Assembly: GCA_019633985.1 (NCBI GenBank)
Contig: JAHQWE010000017.1
Coordinates: forward strand, 1-58,024
Reading direction: 5' to 3'
From: Acidiferrobacterales bacterium
GTDB taxonomy: Bacteria; Pseudomonadota; Gammaproteobacteria; Arenicellales; Poriferihabitantaceae
DNA: 58,024 nt
Part shown: one piece after another, positions 44,176 to 54,400 of the stretch
Position numbering within the stretch: the first letter of the stretch is position 1
Layout of the letters: each line of letters starts with the position of its first letter
Translations under genes and position numbers: made by a program
The notes under the pieces: generated by a model
The model's database searches: none
What the model saw: only the letters and a program-made list of their open reading frames with translations
Told to the model about the DNA's origin: nothing

Positions 44176-45633
44176 CTATAGAATTTTAAACGCATCTTCT
44201 TTCAGATGAACTGGCGGCGTAGCAGGGTTATCCGCTTCGTCAAGCGATACCCCTTTGTAGCTGCCCACAATGCCGTCGATCCACGCTTTGGCTCGCTCGT
44301 TCAGCTCGAAGTCGTCGGTCATTAGTCTGCCTCGAGTAATCAATATCCCAAGATCCGCCCCTTTATAGCGATAGTCTCCCTTTCCACTAATGCGCAAATA
44401 GAACCCATGGCTCTCGTCTTCTACCGCCCGCCGATGATAATCAAAACGCACAAATTCAACAGAGTTGTTTTCCTGGAGCTTCCAGATTCCGGACTCAGGC
44501 GCCTCGGTAATATAATCAATACTGTCATCGACGTGTTTGATAACAAGCTGGCTCCAGCTATCAATATTGTCCGGGTCGGACCATCTTTCGTTGAGCTCAT
44601 CGATATCAATATCGAACGGCACATCGGAAAACTCCAGTAAATGGAACAGGAATAGAGGCGCATCCGCATGGGCAAATGCGGCATGATTAGTCATCGAACT
44701 TGCGCCGGTAACGCGAGGATTGAGTTCACCCAGATAGAGTTCATCATTATCGAGATCGATCAGAAAATCGAGTTCGAAGTATCCCCGATATCCTTCTTCG
44801 CGCAGTGACTCGCCAAAATCTCGTGTATAGCGTTTTGCCTTCTCGCGAATTTCTGGTGTGAAGGAGTCGGCGAAAATTTCATTGCCACACCATCCTCCCT
44901 TATAGGGGGTGAGCGCATTGAAGCCGACCAGCTCAGTCATCAGGGGGCCGACGATAGTGCCTTGTTTGGTCGAGCATGCTTCAATGGCCGAGCCACGACA
45001 ATTGATACGTTTCATGATTTTGACTTCTTTCTCGCCGAGAATTTCTTCTGCATGTTTTTCCCAATCTTCCTTGTTGGAGATGAAGTAAGTGGTTTTGCCG
45101 GAATCACCAAATGCCGTTTGCACAACTAGCTCCGGACCAATATCTTTGGTGAGCGTTAAAAAGTGTTCGTAGCTGTCTACTTTTGACAGTACATTTGGCA
45201 CGCTGGGAACGCCCGCACGATTTCCGATTCGAACAGTTTCAATCTTGTTGTCCATTTTTTCGCGCAAAGCCGCGCTAGGAAACCAGACTTCCAGACCAAT
45301 ATCTTTACAAAGCTGTTCGGTCTCATCATTGAACATTAGAAATACAGCTTTGCCTTCCCCGCGATGTTTAACATAGTCAACGACTTCCTTGTGCTGCAGC
45401 ATGTAGTTATTGATATCTTCAATGCCGGTAAATTCCCGATGAGGCTGTTCACTAGGGATTCTGACCATAGGATGTCTACCATCGAAACAATCGAGATAGT
45501 TGATATATCGGAAGTTTCTTACCCACTCGCTGATCCCCAATAAATTGAAATTGGTTGCACTGATAAAGTAGATCGGAGTTTCGTTACGGTGGAAGAAACG
45601 ACGGATGTCGGAAATGCTTTTCAGTGGTTTCAT
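44176..45633 (-). CDS. ATP-grasp ligase (biotin carboxylase-like)
   Basis: 485 residues from ATG 45633, chosen for the GAGGAAC ribosome binding site 8 bases upstream; a longer frame reaches 45774 but its first 47 residues look unlike the family. The core is ATP-grasp: VVQTAFGDSGKTTYFI (glycine-rich lid), MKRINCRGSAIEACS, and GYFELDFLID with YLGELNPRVTGAS holding the metal ligands. It has no biotin-carboxyl carrier partner, so carboxylation is unlikely; ligation of an amine or amino acid to a carboxylate is more probable. It lies 12 bases before the C45 gene and 185 bases after the decarboxylase. Confidence 0.78.
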   Translation of the reverse strand: MKPLKSISDIRRFFHRNETPIYFISATNFNLLGISEWVRNFRYINYLDCFDGRHPMVRIPSEQPHREFTGIEDINNYMLQHKEVVDYVKHRGEGKAVFLMFNDETEQLCKDIGLEVWFPSAALREKMDNKIETVRIGNRAGVPSVPNVLSKVDSYEHFLTLTKDIGPELVVQTAFGDSGKTTYFISNKEDWEKHAEEILGEKEVKIMKRINCRGSAIEACSTKQGTIVGPLMTELVGFNALTPYKGGWCGNEIFADSFTPEIREKAKRYTRDFGESLREEGYRGYFELDFLIDLDNDELYLGELNPRVTGASSMTNHAAFAHADAPLFLFHLLEFSDVPFDIDIDELNERWSDPDNIDSWSQLVIKHVDDSIDYITEAPESGIWKLQENNSVEFVRFDYHRRAVEDESHGFYLRISGKGDYRYKGADLGILITRGRLMTDDFELNERAKAWIDGIVGSYKGVSLDEADNPATPPVHLKEDAFKIL

Positions 45634-45818
45634 GGAAGAGTTCCTCATTTCTAGGGGGTTTTCGACACTTGTTTTATTTTTTAAATTTTCGGCGGGTGTA
45701 TAAACAGGAATAGCAAAAAGATTGTTAAACCCCTCATACATACGACAAAGAAAAGTTGGCATGCTGAATTTCACAATCTAATATGATTACCTGTTGCTGT
45801 GATCAAAGCTCAGCCTGA

Positions 45819-48599
45819 TTACTCCGTATTCGCGGCTTTTAGGGCATCTTCAGTAAATACGGTCAATCCTAATTCAGGTTGATAACCATGGATTTCCTTG
45901 ACGTCGAGTTTACGCATAAATGTGATGATATCGCTGCTGATCACTTGTCCAGGAACCAAAATTGGGAACCCCGGCGGGTAGGGAATTACAAAGCCAGCAG
46001 ATACCAACACCTTGCCTTGATCGATTTGTTTTTCCAGCTCACCATTACCAATTTCCAGATACTCGTAGTTTTCTTCATCGTAGGACAGATAGTAGGCCTT
46101 ACGGATATCGCCATCGGGGGCATCATATTTGCGATTTGGCCGGAAGGCTTCGTGAAATCGGCTGAAGTCCGGCAGTGGTGGCAGATCTTGAGTCAGAGAC
46201 TTCACTCGCTTTTGATGCAATCGGCGTTCCGCTGATCCAAACTCTTCCTGTTCCTGCTCCAGTTCGTCGGCAATCTTTGTGAGAACCTCAATCAGAAATG
46301 CAACGGAGCTGCGAGTAGTTCCAATATTAGTCATGAACAGTACGGTATTTCGTGACGTTTTATTGATCTGGATACCATACTTATCCATGAGATACTCGTT
46401 CTTAAAGGTATCTCCATCAATACCGGTATCACCGAGATAGAGTGTCAGTCGAGTAGGATCGACGACAAACTCATCAGATTCCCAGGCTGTCTCCATATGG
46501 GTATTCATCCATTTGGTATCAGAATCAAAGTATGACTCAATCCCGGACTGACGATATTCTTCAGGAATGAGATCCTTGGCGATTAAAAACCGAAAGTGTC
46601 GACTTAATCGAGGATTGGTTGCAACCTGCTCGCGTATCGACATTGCAAGCTCCAGCTGCTTTTGGACCAGTTCATATCCTTCGAGCTCAGCTTGCCGCCG
46701 CCCTAAATCGAGGGAGGCCAGAATCTGATAGTTTGGAGACGTCGATGTATGGGTCATAAACGCTTCGTCAAACGGCTCCGCCACTTTCTGTTTGAACAGT
46801 TGATCGTAGACGTGAATCATCGAGCCCTGCCGAAGAGAAGTCAGCGATTTGTGAGTAGATTGGGTGGCGTATACCCGAATTGCCACTTTGTCGGGGTCAG
46901 GTAAAAGTTGAGTATTTAACAGCTTGTCTATTGAAGGATTTTCTCCCAGTTCCTTTTGTTGTTCTTCGTACGCTTCACGGTAAGCCACCGATCGATATTT
47001 TTGTGAAAGCTTGCGAGCAGATGCCATCGCCGTCCGTTGTCGATAGGTTGGAGTAAATCCCGCGAAGGCAAACCATGCTTCATCCCAGAGAAAAATTAAA
47101 TCCGGTTTGATCGCTAGGCACTCTTCCATCACTCGCTGCACATTGTAGACAACGCCATCGAATGTACAATTCGTGAGTAACAGCATTTTGACCTGATCCA
47201 GTCGCCCTTCTTCTTTGTAAGTTAAGAGGTAGCGCTTGATTGTCGAGATGCTGACAGCCCCGTACATGGAAAACGGATGCAAGGGGTAGGAATCTAGATA
47301 AGAAACGTGAGCGCCAGCTAATACCAATCCGTAGTGGTGTGATTTATGACAATCTCTATCAATTAAAACGATGTCTCGAGGTTTCACCAACGCCTGAACA
47401 ACAATTTTATTGGCGGTAGATGTGCCGTTGGTGACAAAATAGGTACGCCGTGCGCCAAACGCTCTGGCTGCAAATTCCTGTGCGCGTTTAATTGGTCCAT
47501 GTGGTTGCAGTAGCGAGTCCAACCCTCCAGAGGTGGCAGATGTCTCCGCGAGGAAGATATTGATGCCGTAAAAGTCCACCATGTCACGTATCCAATTGGA
47601 CTTGGTCACTGACTTGCCGCGGGAAATCGGCATAGCGTGAAAAACGCCGGTTGGGTTTTGGCTATACCTTCGAAGTGCGTTAAAGAAAGGGGTTTCGTAG
47701 CGTCGATTGATACCCCGAAGTAAATTCAAATGGAGTTCCAGGTAATCGTCATGACGATAGAAGATGCGCCGAAACGTATCAGAAGTGGAACCGGCGATAG
47801 ACTCAACAGATTCATCGGTTACCAAGTAGAGATCCAGTTCCGGTCTTAGCTGTTTTAGAAACTTGCCTAGTAGCGGTCCATGACCAGTGTCGTCCATTTC
47901 ATCATAGTCCACTTCGTTGATAGTGCGGGTATACCGGTCAAGAATATCAAGATGATTTTTGGATCGCAGAGGAAATTCGTAACGAATTACGCATGCCTGT
48001 ATGTTGTAATTGAACAATATGGCAATAAGCGCGTCCTCGAAGCTGCGTACTGCAACGATGTCGTAGGTAAAAGCGTCCTCTGGTCTAGCTGCTTTTTCAA
48101 AGCCTTCTCTTAGAGTGTCAATTTCACTGTGTGCATTCTTATCTATGATAAGGACTTCGAAATAAGGTTTCTGATCCGCGGAGTTCTGACTTTTTTCTTC
48201 TGATTTGTCTTTGCTTTGATCTTTAGGTCGCTGCTCGAGGGGACTGCGTTTGCCCAGACGCTGACGTCGAAAGTTTCCCGATGTCAGGTCCCAAACGATA
48301 TTGGCGACGCACTTTGACAGCGCAGAGTAGTTACGCTCTTCAAACAGCTGCGAAATCGTATCCATGATAAACGCGGACGGATAGGCAGTGTATTCCTCAA
48401 CGGTTCGAAGGATACGGAGGAGGTAAGCGGTTTTCTCGTGGACATCATCGAGGTCTTGATGGCGTTGTTGTCGCCGATGTAGCTTTTCTGAGTATTCCGA
48501 TAGTCGATGCCAACCGTCAAAACGAAATTGCGTTGGGCTGTGGTAATAGTCCAGTCGGACTTTGTTATCCTCAGCCTGATATTGTTTTTTTTGATTCAA
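45819..48599 (-). CDS. Large Orn/Lys/Arg decarboxylase
   Basis: 926 residues, longer than the about 715-755 of known lysine, ornithine and arginine decarboxylases of fold type I. An N-terminal extension of about 145 residues, ending in a charged linker (LEQRPKDQSKDKSEEKSQNS), precedes a receiver-like wing domain (about 147-265). The PLP domain has TNGTSTANKIVVQAL near 390, WDEAWFAFAGF (D506) and the Schiff-base lysine K584 (STHKSLTSLRQGSM). It makes a diamine or agmatine from a basic amino acid; which one cannot be told. The start is TTG; no ATG precedes the conserved region. A short leader frame lies about 305 bases upstream on the same strand. Confidence 0.85.
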   Translation of the reverse strand: MNQKKQYQAEDNKVRLDYYHSPTQFRFDGWHRLSEYSEKLHRRQQRHQDLDDVHEKTAYLLRILRTVEEYTAYPSAFIMDTISQLFEERNYSALSKCVANIVWDLTSGNFRRQRLGKRSPLEQRPKDQSKDKSEEKSQNSADQKPYFEVLIIDKNAHSEIDTLREGFEKAARPEDAFTYDIVAVRSFEDALIAILFNYNIQACVIRYEFPLRSKNHLDILDRYTRTINEVDYDEMDDTGHGPLLGKFLKQLRPELDLYLVTDESVESIAGSTSDTFRRIFYRHDDYLELHLNLLRGINRRYETPFFNALRRYSQNPTGVFHAMPISRGKSVTKSNWIRDMVDFYGINIFLAETSATSGGLDSLLQPHGPIKRAQEFAARAFGARRTYFVTNGTSTANKIVVQALVKPRDIVLIDRDCHKSHHYGLVLAGAHVSYLDSYPLHPFSMYGAVSISTIKRYLLTYKEEGRLDQVKMLLLTNCTFDGVVYNVQRVMEECLAIKPDLIFLWDEAWFAFAGFTPTYRQRTAMASARKLSQKYRSVAYREAYEEQQKELGENPSIDKLLNTQLLPDPDKVAIRVYATQSTHKSLTSLRQGSMIHVYDQLFKQKVAEPFDEAFMTHTSTSPNYQILASLDLGRRQAELEGYELVQKQLELAMSIREQVATNPRLSRHFRFLIAKDLIPEEYRQSGIESYFDSDTKWMNTHMETAWESDEFVVDPTRLTLYLGDTGIDGDTFKNEYLMDKYGIQINKTSRNTVLFMTNIGTTRSSVAFLIEVLTKIADELEQEQEEFGSAERRLHQKRVKSLTQDLPPLPDFSRFHEAFRPNRKYDAPDGDIRKAYYLSYDEENYEYLEIGNGELEKQIDQGKVLVSAGFVIPYPPGFPILVPGQVISSDIITFMRKLDVKEIHGYQPELGLTVFTEDALKAANTE

Positions 48600-48974
48600 G
48601 TGGTGATGCTTCAGGCTTAGCAGTGATTTTTACTATACGCGGATGGTTTTGTTTCGTCCAGTTGAACCAGATGTCAAATTTGTCATGTTTACCTGTTGTG
48701 CAGATTTGCCTCGTTCGATTTGGATATACTTTCGACTCGTACTAAACTATCGGGTTAAAGCAAGCACGGGCGCTTCATTGATCAAATTGAGGGGCGCCGG
48801 ATTAAGGGTGATCAGAGCAACGGTCTGAACTTTATCCGACAATATGTTTTTCGTTGCTTTTTTTTCCAGCCTGGTTCCTCTGATTTGATGTTCGCATATC
48901 ATTTTAGTTTAGAACCTTAAGTGGTTTTTTCATGGCTGTTCTCCTTTCTAAAACCTTGTTGAGTTAGGCTTCGA
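48600..48974. other. 375-base divergent intergenic region
   Basis: Between the decarboxylase (left) and MscS (right) starts. It holds a 9-codon leftward leader frame (separate entry). A TTGATCAA palindrome sits between two GC-rich blocks (GGGCGC near 48770 and GGGGCGCC near 48791) that can partly pair. The 5' leader of the decarboxylase would be over 300 bases, long enough for regulatory RNA, but I cannot identify a known class. Confidence 0.4.
48904..48933 (-). CDS. Possible 9-codon leader peptide upstream of the decarboxylase
   Basis: On the minus strand a perfect Shine-Dalgarno (AAGGAG) lies 7 bases before an ATG that opens a frame of nine codons, MKKPLKVLN, then a stop (48933 down to 48904). 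Three of the nine residues are lysine and two are leucine. The decarboxylase starts about 305 bases downstream on the same strand. Short leader peptides of E. coli ornithine decarboxylase genes sense ornithine; a similar role for a lysine-rich leader is possible but unproven. Confidence 0.35.
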   Translation of the reverse strand: MKKPLKVLN

Positions 48975-51284
48975 TTGAAACAAATTTTTCTTCATTGTTT
49001 GGTTCTGCTGTGGATGTTGCTAACCATTGGGAATTGTTTAGCCGTTGAGAGAGCTGAAAAGCTGGTCATCAGTCAGTCTCTTGACTCAATTGAGTTTCAA
49101 ACTTTTATCGCGGGCTTTCGAGGCGACGGATCACTCGATGAATCTATTCGACGAGTCAGTAAACACCGGTCGAGTTTGCTGCTCTGTATTGCCAAAAACG
49201 AAAAAGAACTTGCCAGTATTACCGCTACTGTCGGAAAGGAAGCGTTAGAGGAGCTCGTTGACAAAGAAGATAGATCTACCGAAGAGAATCGACTTGCCGG
49301 CGTGGTGGCGGAGATCAACAAAGAAGTTCAGGACTGCAAGCTCCTTCTGGAGAAGTCAGAGGCATTGCTGGCAAAACTTACCGAGCATCAGCTCGAGTTA
49401 AACAAAGAAAAGCTTGCTAGAAAAACAGAGCACATTGGACGAAGTTTTATCCAGGGTTTGCCGGAGCTGCCAAAGTTTTTGAAAACCACACTGGTCAAGC
49501 AAAGTAGTTTGCCCGCAATCAATATGAAGCCAGCTAGCGCTTTCATCGCGGTAGCCGGATCTCTGTTGTTGCTGCTATTAGGTTTTATTATTCGGCGCCA
49601 GACTGTGATGCAGGAAATCGATTCGACGACCTCATTTTCATCACAAATAACTGCCGCGGTAAGCTACATGGCGCGACGATCAGCTCCCTTGCTGATGCCG
49701 GTCATTTTTGCAGTCGGCTATATGTATTTTGTCGTTGGCTACGAGTTCAGCCACTCGAATCTGAATCGTCTGCTGGTATTTGGAATCGGTTTCATCTTTG
49801 TGCAAATTATATTGCGAGCCGGAATCAAACGTTACACCAGATTCTTGTTAGATACGCGAAAGATCGAATTTCCGGGGCCGGCGCTTTATATCAGATTAGT
49901 CATCGCTTCCTGTTTGTTGGGAGCTTGGGTTTTGTTCGTTGAGCTGACGGGTAACGAGGAAACTGCATCAGCCGCGGAGTCTCTGTTCCAGACCCTTCTT
50001 TCCATCTCAATATTAATCTCGTTAATCGAGCTCGCACGATTCCTCACTCGTATCCCATCGATGCCGACGATTGCAAGTATAGGGCGTTGGGTATCTACCG
50101 GCGCGTTTGTTTTTGCGCTTTTGTTGGAGTGTGTGGGGTATCACAATATAGCTCGATTTATCTGGGGAGGAATAGTTTTCTCTGCTGTTTCCCTGACTCT
50201 TTTTTACACCATTGAGAAATTGCTAAGAGATTTCTACGACGGTCTGGAAGCCGGTCAGCGACCGTGGCAACGGAGCTTTCGAAAAATGTTGTCAGTGGGG
50301 GAAGATGACGCTGTTCCAGGTTTAATCTGGATTCGATTGCTTTCGATTACAGTATTATGGATTGCACTAAGTGTGGGGGTTCTCAAATCCTGGGGTACAC
50401 CCAATTCTGGCATCGCATCTTTGTTTGACTATGCGCGGAATGGATTCAAAGTTGGCGATACCGTATTGACGCCTGTCAATATACTGATCGGAGCGTTTGT
50501 ATTTGCGGTTTTGGTTATGGTGTTCGGCTGGTTCAAGGATGGTTTGGACAAAAAGTATTTGAGTAAGTCAAAAATGGATTCCGGTGCTCGTGAAGCAATG
50601 GTGACCATTACCGGCTACGTTGGTTTCGTTATCGCCGCTCTCGCTGGGCTATCCATTGCAGGTGTTGGGTTTGGGAATCTTGCCATTATTGCAGGGGCGC
50701 TGTCGTTGGGTATTGGTTTTGGTTTGCAGAATATCGTCAACAACTTTGTGTCGGGCATTATCTTGTTGTTTGAACGGCCAATTAAAACGGGTGACTGGAT
50801 TATTACGGGCTCTACTGAGGGCTATGTGAAAAAAATCAGAGTCCGGTCTACTGAGGTTCAGACATTTGACCGGTCTGATGTTATCGTGCCGAACTCCGAA
50901 TTAATTTCTACCCAGGTTACTAATTGGACTCTGCGCGATAAATATGGCCGGTTTATTGTGCCTGTGGGCGTGGCTTATGGCAGCGACACTGCTTTGGTGA
51001 AAAAACTATTGCTCGAGGTTGCGAATGAGGTACCGCAGATCATTAAAAACCGACCGGCTTTTCCTATCAAAGTGTTGTTTATGGGTTTTGGTGATAGCAC
51101 TCTAAATTTCGAACTTCGCGGTTTTATTTTTGATGTCAGTTCGATTATTGACGTTCGCAGCGATCTGCATTTTGCCATCGACGCAGCGTTTAGAGAAAAC
51201 AATATTGAAATCGCGTTTCCTCAACGTGATATTCATATTCGCTCTGGTGGAATGCTAGGGAGTGATCCGATTGTAGAGGATTAG
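48975..51284 (+). CDS. MscS-family channel with signal peptide and periplasmic domain
   Basis: 769 residues. Signal peptide at about 1-23, a periplasmic coiled-coil region (about 25-170, with many E, K and L), about eight further membrane helices, and the C-terminal MscS core: ALSLGIGFGLQNIVNNFVSG near 577-596 (pore helix), ERPIKTGDWIITGSTEGYVK and VIVPNSELISTQVTNW of the beta domain. The length and coiled-coil periplasmic part resemble MscK/YnaI-like channels. The start is TTG 48975; the upstream AGG is a weak ribosome binding site. Divergent from the decarboxylase, convergent with tamB. Confidence 0.85.
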   Translation: MKQIFLHCLVLLWMLLTIGNCLAVERAEKLVISQSLDSIEFQTFIAGFRGDGSLDESIRRVSKHRSSLLLCIAKNEKELASITATVGKEALEELVDKEDRSTEENRLAGVVAEINKEVQDCKLLLEKSEALLAKLTEHQLELNKEKLARKTEHIGRSFIQGLPELPKFLKTTLVKQSSLPAINMKPASAFIAVAGSLLLLLLGFIIRRQTVMQEIDSTTSFSSQITAAVSYMARRSAPLLMPVIFAVGYMYFVVGYEFSHSNLNRLLVFGIGFIFVQIILRAGIKRYTRFLLDTRKIEFPGPALYIRLVIASCLLGAWVLFVELTGNEETASAAESLFQTLLSISILISLIELARFLTRIPSMPTIASIGRWVSTGAFVFALLLECVGYHNIARFIWGGIVFSAVSLTLFYTIEKLLRDFYDGLEAGQRPWQRSFRKMLSVGEDDAVPGLIWIRLLSITVLWIALSVGVLKSWGTPNSGIASLFDYARNGFKVGDTVLTPVNILIGAFVFAVLVMVFGWFKDGLDKKYLSKSKMDSGAREAMVTITGYVGFVIAALAGLSIAGVGFGNLAIIAGALSLGIGFGLQNIVNNFVSGIILLFERPIKTGDWIITGSTEGYVKKIRVRSTEVQTFDRSDVIVPNSELISTQVTNWTLRDKYGRFIVPVGVAYGSDTALVKKLLLEVANEVPQIIKNRPAFPIKVLFMGFGDSTLNFELRGFIFDVSSIIDVRSDLHFAIDAAFRENNIEIAFPQRDIHIRSGGMLGSDPIVED

Positions 51285-51447
51285 GTCAGATCTTATTACC
51301 GTCAATCATCCTGACTGAGAGGTTGAATCACGCTGGTAACTTGGGTACGAATTTTGATGGCGATTTGGCAGTATGTTTTGTGATTTGCTGAACGATCTTC
51401 GTTATGTCGTGAAAATGGTTGTTTGAGAGGGCGGTTATCTGAGTCGA

Positions 51448-54400
51448 TCACCGGTCAATCGAATACTGAATATCACCACTGCTGGCTTTGTCAGATGATT
51501 CAGTGACGATTTTCCAGTGTTCGTTGATCGAATACTGCAGGCGCAGTGTATTGATCGGTTCGAACAATCCGATACCGTATCGCAAATAGAGGTTGGGCGT
51601 CAGATATTTTCCGATCACGAACGATTCCTGTTCTGCGTTAGTTCCCGGCTCAGCTTCCACTCCGATCGTATCAATTCCTAGTGTTTCTCCAAGTAAGTTG
51701 GTGATTCCACTGGAGCGTTTTAACCCCAAGGCGAGTGCCAGCTGCCCTAACTGTGATTTTTCGCCGTCTGAAGTTTGATCCGCCGCCCTTCCCAGAAGCA
51801 GATAGGAAAGTTTGTTGCGGTCTGTCATCGACGGAGTGCTATATAGCGAAAACTCAGGCTGCTGTAATTTCCCCCGTGCGCTGACACCGACCTTCACTTC
51901 ATTGGTGGGTTGCCGGCTCGCTCGCAAGTCTACCGAAGGATTGGTCGCGCCCGTTCCTGCATAAAGTAAACGACCAGTCTCGATGGTGAGGTTTTGTCCG
52001 TATGCCTGGTACTTGCCGTCGTTGATTTTAATTTCTCCCGATATTTCTCCTGGCTTGCCCGGAGTTTCTATCGAAGTCAGTTCTCCCGCGAGACGACCGG
52101 TGAGACCGAATCCTGAAAAATTGACATCTTCTCCTAATCGGGTTTTGACATTGGCAGTCAGTTGAAATGTATTTTGTATGACGCTACCACTATTTTTCTC
52201 GACTACAATGATCTGGTCGTCTGTAGGCTTTATTGCAGAGCGGGGAACTGACTGAATAGTGATATTTGCTTTCGGTACCGTAATCTCTCCTGTCAGATCG
52301 ACCCGCTTGTTGTCGACTTTAAGTCGTAGATCCGGGGAGACATACACCTCCGCAATTGCAGAGTTGAATACCCGAGCTTTTTGCCCTGTTAACACTACAT
52401 CTGCGGTTGGTGTGCCTTGGGACAAGTCGATTTTTCCAGTCAGAGAGAGGTTACCACCACCCGAGTTCGCCCTACCAGATATGTCCATTCCTGTTTCGGG
52501 ATTACCTTCTACTTCTATTTCGATGTTATCGAACAGAGTTTCTGCAGCGGCGATCTCCACGACCCCATCTTGCAACTTTAAAGATCCGAAAAACGTTGGG
52601 TTTTCGATAGAGCCGCTCACGTTCATTGAGCCCTGAATGCTACCCGCTAGATTGCGAGTACCAGGAATGAGTTGCTGAAGAAACTCGATATTACTGATGT
52701 TGGTGTTCACTTCTGCTATGAGTTGCCGATCGACCCAGCTCTCGCCCAGCCCGGTCAACTCCGCCGTAGCGTTGACAGTGTCGCTACCCGCTAAAGGTAG
52801 TGACACGCTGGCCTGTATTTTGCCTGGGTTGAATTGCAGCGCCATTTCACCCGCGTCAAATACGAGTAGTTGAGTGTCTTTTTCCTCACTTTCATCAGTG
52901 GGGGCGGCAATTCGACCCGCGGTGTTGTTAATTTGAAATGTCCCAGTGGGGTCGGAATTAGCCTCTTTTCTGAGCTTTCCGCTACCACTAATCGTTCCTT
53001 CGAGAACAATGTCTTTAGCGAGTGCACTGGAAATCTGCTGCAGGTATATATTGCTGAAATTGAAAGCAGAATCAATCACCCCATCCTGTTGATTGCCGCT
53101 AACACAAATAACACTCGCTTCGTTTTTAAAACAAGTTGAAGAAAGGGAGAGAAAGCTGCCATCGTAGGATGCGGTTGCGGATTTATCCAACATCCATCTT
53201 CCGTAATCCATCGACTGCAATTGCGCAGAATTAATCTCCATCTCCCAATTAGAAGGCGATTGCAGTCGATGATGCAATTTCGCTTCAAGCGCTCCGCTTT
53301 CGGTGTTTGATGTAATAGATACCCTGTAGTCTTTGGAGAACCCTTCCGCATAAACTTCAGTATCGAGAACTTCAACACCCGCGATCTCCCCAGCCAGGTT
53401 GAGACTCACGTTCGAAGTACTGGAATCGGTGCTATCGATCGCAACCTTTCCGTTGATATAGCGAAGAAAATGCTGATCATAGCGAACACCCTCACCCTTG
53501 ATTTCGCCATTAATCACTGGGAATTGCGGCGTGCCCGACAAGGAGCCGGTTGCGTTTAACTTTCCTCCTGCCAGTGGATGCACTGTATTGAGATCACGGC
53601 TGTTAATATCCCACTGAATGCTAAGGTCATCCGCATACACGCCGCTAGCGTTGAACAGAGTTTCCGCGGATTTTATTGAGAGAGTGTCCACATTAATAGT
53701 AGCGCCGGACTGACTGGCGACAAGATTCGCTTCAACGGGAAACTCTCGCAATTCTCCATTGACTTGAAGATGTGCGTGACCAATTTCCAAAATAGAATCA
53801 TGGATCCGCGCCTGACTGACGATTTGACCATTCATGTTGCCGGACCAGGGTTGCCACCAAACACCAGGATTCAGATTCATTCCGTTTAAGTTAACCGTTG
53901 TCGAAATGCCAGAAGACCAGTCAAGTAACGCTTCGCCATTTACTTTGCCCCCAAGAATCCCGGCGTCGATCTGTGCCAGGGTTAGAGAAGTTTGGTTGCC
54001 TGTTCCCGCCGCCAAAAGTTCAACGTGTTTTTCCTCCAAACTCGCAGCTGTTTCGATAGCAAACGTGTAGTCATCGAGAGTGCCTTCAATAGAAAGTTCG
54101 CCGTTGGTGCTTTCAAGAATTTGGTTGTCACGACTAAAAGCCAGGTTATGCCAGTCTGTTTTTATGTTGATGTTTTCAGAGGTATAGGTGATATCTGAAT
54201 GCACAGACCCTCGTTCATTGATCCCTGCTGTCACGGACGCGCTAATAGATTCGGGTGTGCCGGAAATATTGAAATCTCCGCGATTACTGTTAACCTGCGA
54301 TTCTTCAGCGGTAGCGATTTCCAACGGCCAATGCAGATTTTCCCAGTGACCGTTTAATTCGATGGTAGGCTGATTTGCGCTCGCCAGATTTACTTCACCA

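Noticed and set aside
44176-45633. ATP-grasp protein considered as true biotin carboxylase
   Set aside because: No biotin carrier or carboxyltransferase gene nearby and the neighbours are amine enzymes, so carboxylase activity is unlikely.
52259-52636. 125-residue plus-strand frame inside tamB
   Set aside because: Antisense to tamB; proline- and serine-rich shadow frame.
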